Assembly (NCBI GenBank): GCA_011088215.1
Contig: JAALKD010000038.1
Location: forward strand, 1 to 34,250
Source of the DNA: Sphingomonadales bacterium
GTDB taxonomy: Bacteria > Pseudomonadota > Alphaproteobacteria > Sphingomonadales > Kordiimonadaceae
Reading direction: 5' to 3'
DNA length: 34,250 nucleotides
The translations under genes were made by a program, and so were the position numbers. How positions within the stretch are numbered: position 1 is the first letter of the stretch; each line of letters begins with the position of its first letter. Positions 14,455 through 25,091 of the stretch are shown piece by piece. The notes under the pieces were generated by a model. It saw nothing but the letters and a program-made list of their open reading frames with translations. It did no database searches and was not told the origin of the DNA.

Positions 14455-15780
14455 TCAACGCTTTCACTATAGCTGTCATGGCCGTCACACCCGTTTCAAT
14501 AGTCGGTGCAGGGTCAGGCGCGAAAAACGGCGAATGCAAGCTGGGCAAGGCAACCTCTCCCTTTGCTGCGGCAGCAGCTTTTTCCGCGCCAACCGCTCCC
14601 AACCAAAAGATAACACTCGGGATTTTGTCCTCCGTCCTCCCATAATAAGCAAAGTCTTCGGCCCCCATAACTGGTGACAGCGTTTTCAATTGTCCGCACC
14701 TAAAACGTCGTTCAACGCTGCCTGCACTTGGGCAGTTAACGTCGGGTCATTATAGGTAGCAGGCGTTGCCTCACTGTATGTAACTTCTGGCCACAGGGTT
14801 TCCGGCAGACCCATCGACTGCGCCTGGGCGTGGGCTATACGCTTAATGCCCGCCAACAGATTGTCCCTGACTTCATCGGTGTAAGACCGCACAGTTAACT
14901 GCAAATGCGCATTGTTGGAAATTATATTATGTTTGGTACCCGAATGAATAGAACCCACCGTCACCACACCCGATTCCAAAGGTGACGTTTCCCGTGAAAC
15001 CAGTGTTTGCAGGGCAACTACAATATGCGACGCTAAAACTACCGGGTCTTTGGTTGTGTGCGGATAGGCACCGTGTCCCCCAATGCCCTTAATAGCAACG
15101 TCCACTGAATCGACATTTGCCAGCGCATAGCCAGATGTCAAACCCACCTGCCCCGCTGGCAAACTTGCGCTGGTGTGCAGAGCTACGTTGTAGTCTGGCT
15201 TGGGGAATTTTTCGAACAAACCTTCTGCGATCATGGCCTTTGCTCCGCCAACCCGCTCCTCCGCTGGTTGGCCCACCAACACAACAGTGCCGCTCCAGTT
15301 GTCGCGCTTGGCAGACAAGCGACGCGCAAGTCCAACCAGCGATGTCATATGAATATCGTGCGCACATGCGTGCATCACTGGCACGGTTTTCCCTGCATCA
15401 TTCAATCCAGTCGCTTTACTGGCGTAAGCCAAGCCGGTCTGCTCCTGCACGGGCAGTCCGTCCATATCTGCGCGAACCAAAACCGTGCGGCCACTGCCAT
15501 TTTGCATAACTGCAACAACACCGTAGCCACCAACATTTTCCGTAACACTGTATCCAACCGAGCGAAGCTCTGCTGCAATCCGCCTAGACGTTTGTTCTTC
15601 ATGGAACGAAAGTTCGGGGTTCTGGTGTAAATGCAAGTATAAATCCTGAAGATAGGAAAGCTCGCCTTGATCCTGTGCATTAGCCAAGCCCACGGGGGTG
15701 ATAACTGACAGAAAAAACAAGCCTTTTAGCAATTGGCGGCGAACGTCAAGATATAGCCCCGTGATTGATTCCAAATTCAT
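14438..15780 (-). pseudogene. M20-family amidohydrolase, interrupted by a 1-base frameshift
   Basis: The first 364 codons (15780 to 14686) encode an exported M20D-type metallopeptidase: a signal-like segment ending ANAQ, then HACAHDIH with the Cys and His metal ligands, GQPAEERVGGA with the Glu, and NVALHTSASLPAGQVG with a His. The frame stops at TGA just after GADN. The next frame continues the same protein without a gap in meaning for 83 codons (LKTLSPVMGAEDFAYYGR to ALMNGDE), including the C-terminal His in SLHSPFF. One base missing at 14687-14692 (CAATTG) explains it; the restored product would be about 447 aa. Without the C-terminal part the last metal ligand is lost. It lies 41 bases downstream of rodA. 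Confidence 0.88.
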
Positions 15781-15821
15781 ATTTCACCCCTATTGCTCTG
15801 TAATAAATTGCTCGTTTTCAT

Positions 15822-16976
15822 CTAGATAATGCCGCTGCCTTTAGGCGCAATTGTCACATGGCGGTGGGTGGAAACCGACAATATCAAGCCGTATGCAACC
15901 ATCCACGTCAACATGGCAGACCCTCCGTATGAAATAAGTGGCAATGGTACGCCGACCACCGGCAACAACCCCATAACCATGCCCACATTAATCAAGACAT
16001 ATAGGAATAGAGACACCGCCAATCCTGACGCCAGTAAGCGGCCAAATTGATTGCGGCAACCTATGCCCATTAACAACCCATATCCCAATACGATTCCGTA
16101 GAGTGCCAGCACAATCGCCGCGCCCATCAGTCCAAACTCTTCCACCAATGCGGTAAAGATAAAATCAGTTTTCATTTCAGGCAGGAAATTTAAATGGCTT
16201 TGGGTACCTTCCAAAAAGCCCTTACCAGTCGTGCCGCCCGACCCAATCGCGATCTTCGACTGGGCGATCTGATAACCCGCACCAAGCGGATCAGATTCCG
16301 GGTCAATGAAAGTTAAAATTCGATCGCGCTGATAATCGCGTAAAAACTGCCACGCCACTGGAATTGCTGCGGTAATAGCCACGCCAGATACTACAAATAG
16401 CCACGCTGGCACACCCGCTAGAAACATCACCGCAACACCGCCGACAACAATCATCAGTGCTGTCCCCAAGTCTGGTTGCCTGACAACCAGCGCCAAAGGA
16501 ATAATCAAAAGCAACAGCGGCACCAACAGTGATCTGAGGCTTCTGCTCTGGAAATAATTGCGACCGTGAAAATAACGCGCGAGCGCCATCACCGTCGCGA
16601 TTTTCACCAGTTCAGAGGGCTGCAAACGCATAAAACCAATGTCCAACCAACGTCGACCACCCATACCAGTGTCGCCAACCAATTCAACTGCCACAAGCAG
16701 CATGATGCCTAAAAACCAGGCCGGATAAGCGATTGCCATCCAATAACGGATATCAATCACAGCAATCACCAACATCACCATCAACGCCACGCCAAACCGA
16801 AGCATTTGCCTGCTGGCCCACGGGTCCCATGTCCCGTTGGCAACCGAATAAAGCATGGCAAAACCCGCAGCCGCCAACAGAACATTGGCGAGAACAACTC
16901 CCCAGTTAAGGCCAGCGATCCGCTGAAGAACAGGTTTCTCAACCCGCCTTGGGCCAAACATGCGTGCTGTGCCCAT
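15822..16976 (-). CDS. rodA: Rod-shape peptidoglycan glycosyltransferase RodA (SEDS family)
   Basis: The 384-aa protein is a polytopic SEDS glycosyltransferase with about ten membrane helices. Marks include GRRWLDIGFMRLQPSELVKIATVMALARYF, VVRQPDLGTALMI containing the catalytic Asp region, KGFLEGTQSHLNFLPEMKTDFIF, and VGVPLPLISYGGSAMLT. It polymerises lipid II into glycan strands during elongation, working with PBP2. Its ATG overlaps the mrdA stop as TAATG, showing translational coupling. The length is normal for the family. Confidence 0.97.
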   Translation of the reverse strand: MGTARMFGPRRVEKPVLQRIAGLNWGVVLANVLLAAAGFAMLYSVANGTWDPWASRQMLRFGVALMVMLVIAVIDIRYWMAIAYPAWFLGIMLLVAVELVGDTGMGGRRWLDIGFMRLQPSELVKIATVMALARYFHGRNYFQSRSLRSLLVPLLLLIIPLALVVRQPDLGTALMIVVGGVAVMFLAGVPAWLFVVSGVAITAAIPVAWQFLRDYQRDRILTFIDPESDPLGAGYQIAQSKIAIGSGGTTGKGFLEGTQSHLNFLPEMKTDFIFTALVEEFGLMGAAIVLALYGIVLGYGLLMGIGCRNQFGRLLASGLAVSLFLYVLINVGMVMGLLPVVGVPLPLISYGGSAMLTWMVAYGLILSVSTHRHVTIAPKGSGII

Positions 16977-18808
16977 TAAACCTGATCCACTGGCGTTGAT
17001 GGCTTGGGTTTTTCAGCTAAGGTAAAGTCCATGATTTTACGCGCCAAAGGCGCCGCCACGCTAGAACCGCCACCGCCGTGCTGTACAACAACAGAAACTG
17101 CTATTTTCGGCGCTTCAACCGGCGCATAGCCAACAAACAACGCATGATCCCGCGATTTCCAAGGTAACTCAGCATTGTCGATTACGCCGCCGTCACCAGC
17201 TCGCTCCTCCAGCGTTATCCGCCGCACCTGCGCCGTTCCGGTTTTACCTGCCTGTGCAATCGCCGATTTTTTGCGTGCATAATCATGGGCGGTACCACCC
17301 GGTTCCATTACCATCGCCATTGTTCGCTGAACTGTTGCCAGATGAAATGGATTGACATCAAGGGCAGGAAAGAAGGCTGCAACATCGTGATCGCCGCTCA
17401 CCAAGCGGGGTACAACAGCCATGCCAGTGGCGAGCCGGGCGGTCATTACTGCCAGCTGCAGCGGCGTCGCCAACATAGCGCCCTGCCCGATCGCCACATT
17501 GAGGGTTTCACCCAATTGCCAAGACCGCTGCTGGTAAATACGCTTCCAGTCGCGGGTTGGTACCAAACCTTCTTTTTCACCGCCGACGCCGACGCCAAAG
17601 GTTGCGCCAAGGCCAAAACGTTTAGCCATGTCCGCAATCAGGTCAATATCAAGCTGTTCTGCAATTTTGTAAAAATAGACGTCACAACTGTTAGCCACCG
17701 CCTGCATCATATCCATTTTACCATGGCCGCGGTTCTGCCAACAATGAAAGGTATGATCGCCTAACCGGTGTTTGCCATTGCAGAAATATGTGCTGTCGGC
17801 AGAAATTAACCCCTGTTCAAGTGCCGCTAATGCAACAATCATTTTAATGGTTGAACCGGGCGGATATTGCCCGGAAACACTTTTATTGAGCAATGGGCTG
17901 CGCGGGTCCTTAAGCAAAGACTGCCAGTTGGCGTTGCTGATGCCTCGGGTAAATTCATTGGGGTCGTAACCGGGCGAAGACGCCATTGCAAGAACATCCC
18001 CGTTGGCAACATCAAGAACAACGACACCAGCTGCCTCTTCACCCAACTGATCAAACACATAGCGCTGCAACGCCATATCCAATGTCAGATGCAAGTCGCC
18101 GCCTCTGGCGGCCTCCTCCCGTGGTGGAAGTTCCCTAATTTCCCGCCCGACCGCGTTAACTTCAACCCGCCGGGTGCCGGAAGCGCCGCGCAATTGCGGC
18201 TCGTATCTACGCTCCAGCCCTTGGCGCCCAACCTTGAAGCCAGGTAACTGATACAGCGGGCTCTTGGCTACATCTTCGTCATCAGGGCTGGACATATAAC
18301 CAATTAAATGCGCGATCGAGTTTCCACCGGGGTATAGTCTGCTCAAGCCTGCGTCGGTTTGAACACCTGGCAGCCTGGGAATTTCAACATTCAACCGGCT
18401 AAAAGTCTGCCAGTCCAGACCCTGTGCCAGCGTTACCGGCACAAATTGACGCTGACGCTTGATCCTGCGTTCAATTCGCGCAAGGCGGCGGTCATCAATT
18501 TCGATAATTTCCTGCACTTTTTTGAGCGTGGGCTGTAGTTGATCAGTTTGTTCGGGCACCAATAAAACCCGCAAGTCCTGCGTGTTGGTCGCCAGTTTTT
18601 CGCCGTTGCGGTCGAAAATTTCACCACGTTCGGGCGCAATTAGCCGAATAGAAATGCGATTCTTATCAGCCCTAAGTCGGTATTTTTCGCCGTTTACAAC
18701 CGACAAATAATACAATCGCGCCCCCAGAGCCGCCAGCGCAAGGCCCTGAAATCCGGCAAGCAACAATGCTCGCCGTGAAAAAGTTTGATATCTTAGTCCT
18801 TCACGCAC
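16976..18808 (-). CDS. mrdA: Penicillin-binding protein 2, elongation transpeptidase
   Basis: This 610-aa class B penicillin-binding protein has an N-terminal membrane anchor (about residues 14-36), a PBP dimerisation domain (IAPERGEIFDRNG near residue 60) and a transpeptidase domain. The catalytic SxxK is STIK at 319-322, the second motif is SCD at 374-376 and the KTGT box is at 522-525. It cross-links peptidoglycan in the elongasome with RodA and the MreBCD scaffold. It overlaps rodA by one base and follows mreD after 9 bases. Confidence 0.97.
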   Translation of the reverse strand: MREGLRYQTFSRRALLLAGFQGLALAALGARLYYLSVVNGEKYRLRADKNRISIRLIAPERGEIFDRNGEKLATNTQDLRVLLVPEQTDQLQPTLKKVQEIIEIDDRRLARIERRIKRQRQFVPVTLAQGLDWQTFSRLNVEIPRLPGVQTDAGLSRLYPGGNSIAHLIGYMSSPDDEDVAKSPLYQLPGFKVGRQGLERRYEPQLRGASGTRRVEVNAVGREIRELPPREEAARGGDLHLTLDMALQRYVFDQLGEEAAGVVVLDVANGDVLAMASSPGYDPNEFTRGISNANWQSLLKDPRSPLLNKSVSGQYPPGSTIKMIVALAALEQGLISADSTYFCNGKHRLGDHTFHCWQNRGHGKMDMMQAVANSCDVYFYKIAEQLDIDLIADMAKRFGLGATFGVGVGGEKEGLVPTRDWKRIYQQRSWQLGETLNVAIGQGAMLATPLQLAVMTARLATGMAVVPRLVSGDHDVAAFFPALDVNPFHLATVQRTMAMVMEPGGTAHDYARKKSAIAQAGKTGTAQVRRITLEERAGDGGVIDNAELPWKSRDHALFVGYAPVEAPKIAVSVVVQHGGGGSSVAAPLARKIMDFTLAEKPKPSTPVDQV

Positions 18809-18817
18809 AACTTCGCC

Positions 18818-19324
18818 TTACAACATTAGTCGGCGCAACCGGCCAAGGATAAAAGCAACCGGTGCATAAAGGAATGATGTCACAAGCCACTGGAAAAAGA
18901 CAGTATTCAGCGAAAGAACCGAGCCTGCAATTATCGACATAATCAACCAGGACAGAGCAAACAGTGCGAAAGCCATCACGGTGAAAACCATCCAGTGCAC
19001 ACCTCTGTTTCTGCCGCGGTAATGTTTCAGCTGGTTCAAAACGAACAAACGAGTAAGCAACAACGTTACGATATTGACGCCGAGTGGCACGCCAACCCAA
19101 AGGTCCAGGAACAGCCCAAGAAGGAAACATGCGCCGTATGGCATCAACATTGGCCTGTTAGACAACCAATAAAAACAGGAAATCAAAACCAGATGCGGCA
19201 TGGCGTAACCCGCAACACTGCTTCCAAGTGGCAACAACATAATCATCGCCAACAAAAAGCTTACGCCCACTGGCATATAAGCGGCAAATCCCAGAGTACC
19301 GGGTTTATTTTGAGACGCTGGCAT
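18818..19324 (-). CDS. mreD: Rod shape-determining protein MreD
   Basis: The 168-aa protein is hydrophobic, with five or six membrane helices. LVLISCFYWLSNRPMLMPYGACFLLGLFLDLWVGVPLG carries the family's conserved pattern of aromatic and Pro-Tyr residues and the FLGLLLD-like segment. It is the membrane partner of MreC in the elongasome. The ATG overlaps the mreC stop as TAATG. The sequence is divergent, as MreD usually is, but position and topology make the call secure. Confidence 0.93.
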   Translation of the reverse strand: MPASQNKPGTLGFAAYMPVGVSFLLAMIMLLPLGSSVAGYAMPHLVLISCFYWLSNRPMLMPYGACFLLGLFLDLWVGVPLGVNIVTLLLTRLFVLNQLKHYRGRNRGVHWMVFTVMAFALFALSWLIMSIIAGSVLSLNTVFFQWLVTSFLYAPVAFILGRLRRLML

Positions 19325-20199
19325 TATTGTGGCTGTCCGACCGGTTGACCATCAGAAGTTGGTTGCGTCACCTCAGGGGGTAGCGGCCGGTAGTCCATCA
19401 CTCGAACAAAATCGAGGGCATCCAAAGCACTAAGCGGCCGTACCAAAAGAACTTCATCGTTAATTTCCGTGATTTGTCCTACCGGCACATCTGGCGGAAA
19501 CAGCCCGCCATGGCCAGATGTTATGATGCGATCACCAATCTGTACGCCGCTATTGGCGGCCAAAAACCGAAGATGCATAAAGGGTTCGTTCAGGCCAACG
19601 GCAATAGCAACATCACCTGTTCGTTCCAGTCGAACCGGCACCCGACTGTTCAGGTCAGTTATCAGTAAAATGCGGGTGGTCCAATATCCGACCTCTATGG
19701 TCCGACCCACCAAACCCAGCTCATCAACCACGGGCAAGTTTGCTGCAACACTGTCGCTCGACCCGGCATTGATCAGAACACTTCGCTCAAATGCACCACC
19801 GCCAACGCCGATCACATGGGCGGTAGCGACTGGAGAAATTTCTCGTTGTGGCACTTTAAGAATTTGCCGTAGCTGCTCGTTTTCCTGAATAAGCCTTTGG
19901 GCTGCCTCACGCCATTGGCGTAGCTTTCCGTTCTCATCGCGCAGAGTCTGGTTCTCCAGATAGATGTCGGACACTCCAGCAACTCGTTCCATACCCGATT
20001 GTGCTAACCGAATTGGCTCCGCCAAAACCGACAAGACCGGCGCTACCGCATCATTTGCATAGCCACGTATTTGCCGCGGAACGCCAGGTCCGAAAGTTTC
20101 CAGCGCCAATAGCGCCAGCGCCAGCGCCAGATATAGCCAAAACGCGTCACGTCCACGCCCGGCCCGACGTAGACGAGTGGTTTGACCAGTTGTCTGCAA
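19324..20199 (-). CDS. mreC: Rod shape-determining protein MreC
   Basis: The 291-aa protein has a short cytoplasmic N-terminus, one membrane anchor (about residues 19-36), a coiled coil (about 75-110, LENQTLRDENGKLRQW) and the two-barrel periplasmic domain with VIGVGGGAFERSVLINAG, LPVVDELGLVGRTIEVG, LLITDLNSRVPVRLERTGD and GDRIITSGHGGLFPPDVPVG. It links MreB and MreD to PBP2. The C-terminus is a short Pro/Gln-rich tail. mreB is 65 bases upstream. Confidence 0.96.
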   Translation of the reverse strand: MQTTGQTTRLRRAGRGRDAFWLYLALALALLALETFGPGVPRQIRGYANDAVAPVLSVLAEPIRLAQSGMERVAGVSDIYLENQTLRDENGKLRQWREAAQRLIQENEQLRQILKVPQREISPVATAHVIGVGGGAFERSVLINAGSSDSVAANLPVVDELGLVGRTIEVGYWTTRILLITDLNSRVPVRLERTGDVAIAVGLNEPFMHLRFLAANSGVQIGDRIITSGHGGLFPPDVPVGQITEINDEVLLVRPLSALDALDFVRVMDYRPLPPEVTQPTSDGQPVGQPQ

Positions 20200-20264
20200 G
20201 GTCGGGTTCAGCTTAACGCCTCCCTTTGTTTGGCGGTCTAACTAAATTGAATAATTCAACTGCG

Positions 20265-21299
<1,035 letters not shown>

Positions 21300-21436
21300 T
21301 TAGCGCCTCATAACTGTTGAAAAAACTATTGCCCCAATTGAGGCCCAAAGCTGGTTATGGGCCACTTATTGAACCGATACAAGCCTGTAGACAGCTCAAA
21401 TGCCTTGGAAACCGCTTTTTTTTAACTGTTTAGGGC

Positions 21437-21484
21437 AAAAAAGATAAAATCCGGCAGCTTTATGGCGAAAAACCACCGGATTTT
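21437..21484 (-). terminator. Rho-independent terminator after leuA
   Basis: On the minus strand AAAATCCGG and CCGGATTTT (21476-21484 and 21446-21454) form a perfect 9-bp stem around a 21-base loop, followed by a run of six T (21437-21442). It begins 17 bases after the leuA stop codon and separates leuA from mreB. Confidence 0.75.
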
Positions 21485-21500
21485 TACTAAAATTTGATTG

Positions 21501-23048
21501 TTATCCTGTCGCGGCTAGTGGGCTTTTTCCGCGCTTGACCAATAACTTGTTCGCCGCTGCAACATAGGCACGCGCTGCCGCAGTAACAGTGTCTTCGTGA
21601 GCGCCCTGCCCGTTAACCATACGCCCTTCTTCCTCAAGCCGAACTGTACATTCGGCCTGTGCGTCGGTGCCCTGGGTAATCGCATGGACCTGAAACAAAA
21701 CCAGTTTGGGCGAAAAGTCTACCAGTTGCTTGATGCCATTAAATGCCGCATCCATCGGTCCCGAGCCATAGACCAGCGTTTTGCGTTCCTCGCCGTCGAT
21801 GGTCATTGTCAGGTCCGCGACCGAGGTGCCGTCTGACGAGGTATGTGTATTCAACGAAATAACCTGCAGGCGGTAGGATGCAGTTGCAACCTCGTCGTCC
21901 ACCAGCGCAATGATGTCCTCGTCGTAGATGGTTTTCTTGCGGTCAGCGAGCTCTTTAAAACGCTTGAAACAATCCTGAAAGGCGTTGTCGCCAACTTCAT
22001 AGCCCAACTCCTGCAATTTATCGGCAAAGGCGGCTCGGCCCGAAAGTTTGCCCATAACCAGCGTGGTTTTGGTCACACCGACCGATTCCGGGGTCATAAT
22101 TTCATAGGTTTCCGCATTCTTCAGCATACCGTCTTGATGAATGCCCGATTCATGAGCGAAAGCATTGGCACCAACTATTGCCTTGTTATTTTGAACACTG
22201 AACCCGGTTACGGTAGAGACCAGTTTGCTGGCGCGTAAAATATCGGTTGTCACAATGTTAGTGGCAAAAGGCATCACATCTGCTCGTGTGCGCAGCGCCA
22301 TGACAACTTCTTCCATTGCTGCATTGCCCGCACGTTCACCGATACCGTTGATGGTGCATTCGATCTGGCGCGCACCGCCCATAACACCAGCAAGTGAGTT
22401 GGCCACAGCCAGTCCAAGGTCGTTGTGGCAGTGCGTGGAAAAAATCGCTTGGTCAGCATTGGCGACATTCTCAATCACATCACTAAACATCTTACCGTAT
22501 TCTTCCGGCGTTGTGTAACCAACCGTATCAGGCAAGTTAATTGTTGTTGCCCCGGCTTTGATCGCGGTATCGACGGCGCGATAAAGAAAATCCATGTCTG
22601 TACGAGTAGCGTCTTCGGCGCTCCATTCCACATCATCAACATAGCCCCGGGCTCTGCTAACTGATTGGTGAATAGCGTCAATCACTGCATCCGGCTCCAT
22701 CTGAAGTTTAACTTTCATGTGAAGTGGACTTGTGGCGATAAAGGTGTGAATACGACCGCTGGCAGCGGGTTTAATCGCTTCGGCGGCGCGATCAATGTCG
22801 CCGAGGGCGGCGCGGGCCAGCGAACAAACTGTTGAGTTTTTCACCTGCTTGGCAATTTTATTGACACAGTCAAAATCGCCGTTTGAAGCAATGGCGAAGC
22901 CAGCTTCAATAATATCAACCCCCATTGTTTCCAGCATTTCTGCAATACGCAGCTTTTCTTCCAGGGTCATAGAGGCGCCGGGGGACTGTTCTCCGTCGCG
23001 CAAAGTTGTGTCGAATATCCGCACACGATTGTCATCACGGTGTGACAT
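21501..23048 (-). CDS. leuA: 2-isopropylmalate synthase
   Basis: The 515-aa enzyme condenses acetyl-CoA with 2-oxoisovalerate, the first committed step of leucine synthesis. The catalytic domain opens with [16 protein letters not shown] (residues 12-27, metal-binding Asp13). [19 protein letters not shown] supplies the metal-binding His pair, and [18 protein letters not shown] and the subdomain with [12 protein letters not shown] follow. The C-terminal LeuA regulatory domain (from about residue 380) is present, as in leucine-inhibited enzymes. Length is typical. The 400-base gap upstream holds a leader-peptide candidate and a large hairpin. Confidence 0.97.
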   Translation of the reverse strand: MSHRDDNRVRIFDTTLRDGEQSPGASMTLEEKLRIAEMLETMGVDIIEAGFAIASNGDFDCVNKIAKQVKNSTVCSLARAALGDIDRAAEAIKPAASGRIHTFIATSPLHMKVKLQMEPDAVIDAIHQSVSRARGYVDDVEWSAEDATRTDMDFLYRAVDTAIKAGATTINLPDTVGYTTPEEYGKMFSDVIENVANADQAIFSTHCHNDLGLAVANSLAGVMGGARQIECTINGIGERAGNAAMEEVVMALRTRADVMPFATNIVTTDILRASKLVSTVTGFSVQNNKAIVGANAFAHESGIHQDGMLKNAETYEIMTPESVGVTKTTLVMGKLSGRAAFADKLQELGYEVGDNAFQDCFKRFKELADRKKTIYDEDIIALVDDEVATASYRLQVISLNTHTSSDGTSVADLTMTIDGEERKTLVYGSGPMDAAFNGIKQLVDFSPKLVLFQVHAITQGTDAQAECTVRLEEEGRMVNGQGAHEDTVTAAARAYVAAANKLLVKRGKSPLAATG

Positions 23049-23093
23049 TTTAAATTCCTGTATTGTCTGATGTAATTTTGAACTTTGTTTCAG

Positions 23094-23166
23094 GCTGGTC
23101 CCTCAAGCACCGAAACGTTCAATGTCGTTTCTGCCGCCGTGCTCAAGGGCCGATTAGTCGACCAGC
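23094..23166 (-). promoter_or_regulatory. Long-range hairpin in leuA leader (candidate attenuator/antiterminator)
   Basis: On the minus strand CCCTTGAGCAC (23139-23149) pairs with GTGCTTGAGGG (23100-23110) along 11 positions with two G-U wobbles. The stem can extend at its base by GCTGGT (23161-23166) with ACCAGC (23094-23099) and is closed inside by GAAACG with CGTTTC. The 5' side overlaps the last codons and stop of the Leu-rich peptide, so a ribosome stalled on the Leu codons would block the base of the stem. No T-run follows, so it is not a standard intrinsic terminator. Confidence 0.55.
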
Positions 23167-23292
23167 GTCCAATAGAAGAAGTGATAGGAGAAGCCCCAGC
23201 GCTGCCAACGTAATCGTCCGAGCATAAGCATTCTGCCGCTGCGAAACAGCGATAGCCTTTGCTTGGGACTTTTTTAGGCGCGAACGGTTCAT
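23143..23292 (-). CDS. Leu-rich leader peptide candidate upstream of leuA
   Basis: This 49-codon frame starts with ATG at 23290-23292 and encodes a basic N-terminus (MNRSRLKKSQAK), then a stretch with eleven Leu, LAALGLLLSLLLLDAGRLIG, and ends in Pro-stop. The enteric leu leader also has a run of Leu codons (GLLLLNA) before its hairpin. Several Leu codons here are CTA, often rare. The stop lies inside the leuA leader hairpin. Read as a protein it could equally be a small single-span membrane protein; 49 residues is long for a leader. The ribosome binding site is weak (AGAAG). No BLAST was possible. Confidence 0.5.
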   Translation of the reverse strand: MNRSRLKKSQAKAIAVSQRQNAYARTITLAALGLLLSLLLLDAGRLIGP

Positions 23293-23383
23293 TTAGCTTC
23301 TAACACTTTCAATTTATACCTAATTAGCATTGAATAATTACTATATTGTTTACTATCGACATATGGAAGTGAAATATTATTTC

Positions 23384-23439
23384 AAAAAAAGGGCGGCCTC
23401 AGGAGAAGACCGCCCAACAGGTTTCACGGTTTTCCGTGA
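23384..23439 (-). terminator. Rho-independent terminator after ilvC
   Basis: On the minus strand GGGCGGTCT and AGGCCGCCC (23407-23415 and 23391-23399) form a 9-bp stem with one G-U wobble and a 7-base loop, followed by seven T (23384-23390). Ten bases after the ilvC stop there is a second, smaller perfect hairpin, TCACGG/CCGTGA with a tetraloop (23424-23439). Together they separate ilvC from leuA, which therefore needs its own promoter between about 23380 and 23292. Confidence 0.88.
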
Positions 23440-23448
23440 CTTAGTTTG

Positions 23449-24480
<1,032 letters not shown>

Positions 24481-24523
24481 CTATAGTTCGAGGCGTGCGG
24501 CGCCCCGTTTAAAAATTTACTAA

Positions 24524-25036
24524 TTAAAGTCCTGTGTCGCCGCGCGCCAGGGCCACAGTCCCGGTTCTCGCAACTTCAACCAACCCAAGTTCACCCATCA
24601 GATCGACAAAAGCCTCCAGCTTGTCTGCCGATCCGGTCAGTTCAAATACAAAGCTTGTACGCGTCGAATCAACGACGCTGGCACGGAAGGCGTCTGCCAA
24701 TCGCAGCGCCTCAACCCGCTTTTCGCCCTCGCCCGTCACTTTGACCAATGCCAGATCACGCAGTACATGCGGCCCTTCTATGGTTAAGTCGGCAACTTTT
24801 TGCACCGGCACAAGACGATCCAACTGCGCTTTGATCTGTTCGATCACCATGCGGGTGCCGCTGGTGACCACTGTAATGCGCGACCGGCTATCAGTTTTGT
24901 CAACTGCTGCCACCGTCAGGCTTTCAATATTATAGCCGCGCCCTGAAAACAGGCCAATTACACGTGCCAAAACACCTGCCTCATTGTCTACAATCACACT
25001 GATTGTGTGCGACGCTACCGTGCCTTTTTCCTTCAT
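24524..25036 (-). CDS. ilvN: Acetolactate synthase small (regulatory) subunit
   Basis: The 170-aa protein has an N-terminal ACT domain (SHTISVIVDNEAGVLARVIGLFSGRGYNIESLTV) with the Asn/Gly valine-binding residues, and the C-terminal ALS_ss_C domain (LALVKVTGEGEKRVEALRLADAF). It activates the large subunit and confers feedback inhibition by valine. It lies between ilvB (55 bases upstream) and ilvC (55 bases downstream) in the same operon. In other annotations the same protein is called IlvH. Confidence 0.96.
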   Translation of the reverse strand: MKEKGTVASHTISVIVDNEAGVLARVIGLFSGRGYNIESLTVAAVDKTDSRSRITVVTSGTRMVIEQIKAQLDRLVPVQKVADLTIEGPHVLRDLALVKVTGEGEKRVEALRLADAFRASVVDSTRTSFVFELTGSADKLEAFVDLMGELGLVEVARTGTVALARGDTGL

Positions 25037-25091
25037 TGCCGTGCCATCCGTATTTTAGTATTTACCCGTTAGACCACTGCTCGCCAGTCGA

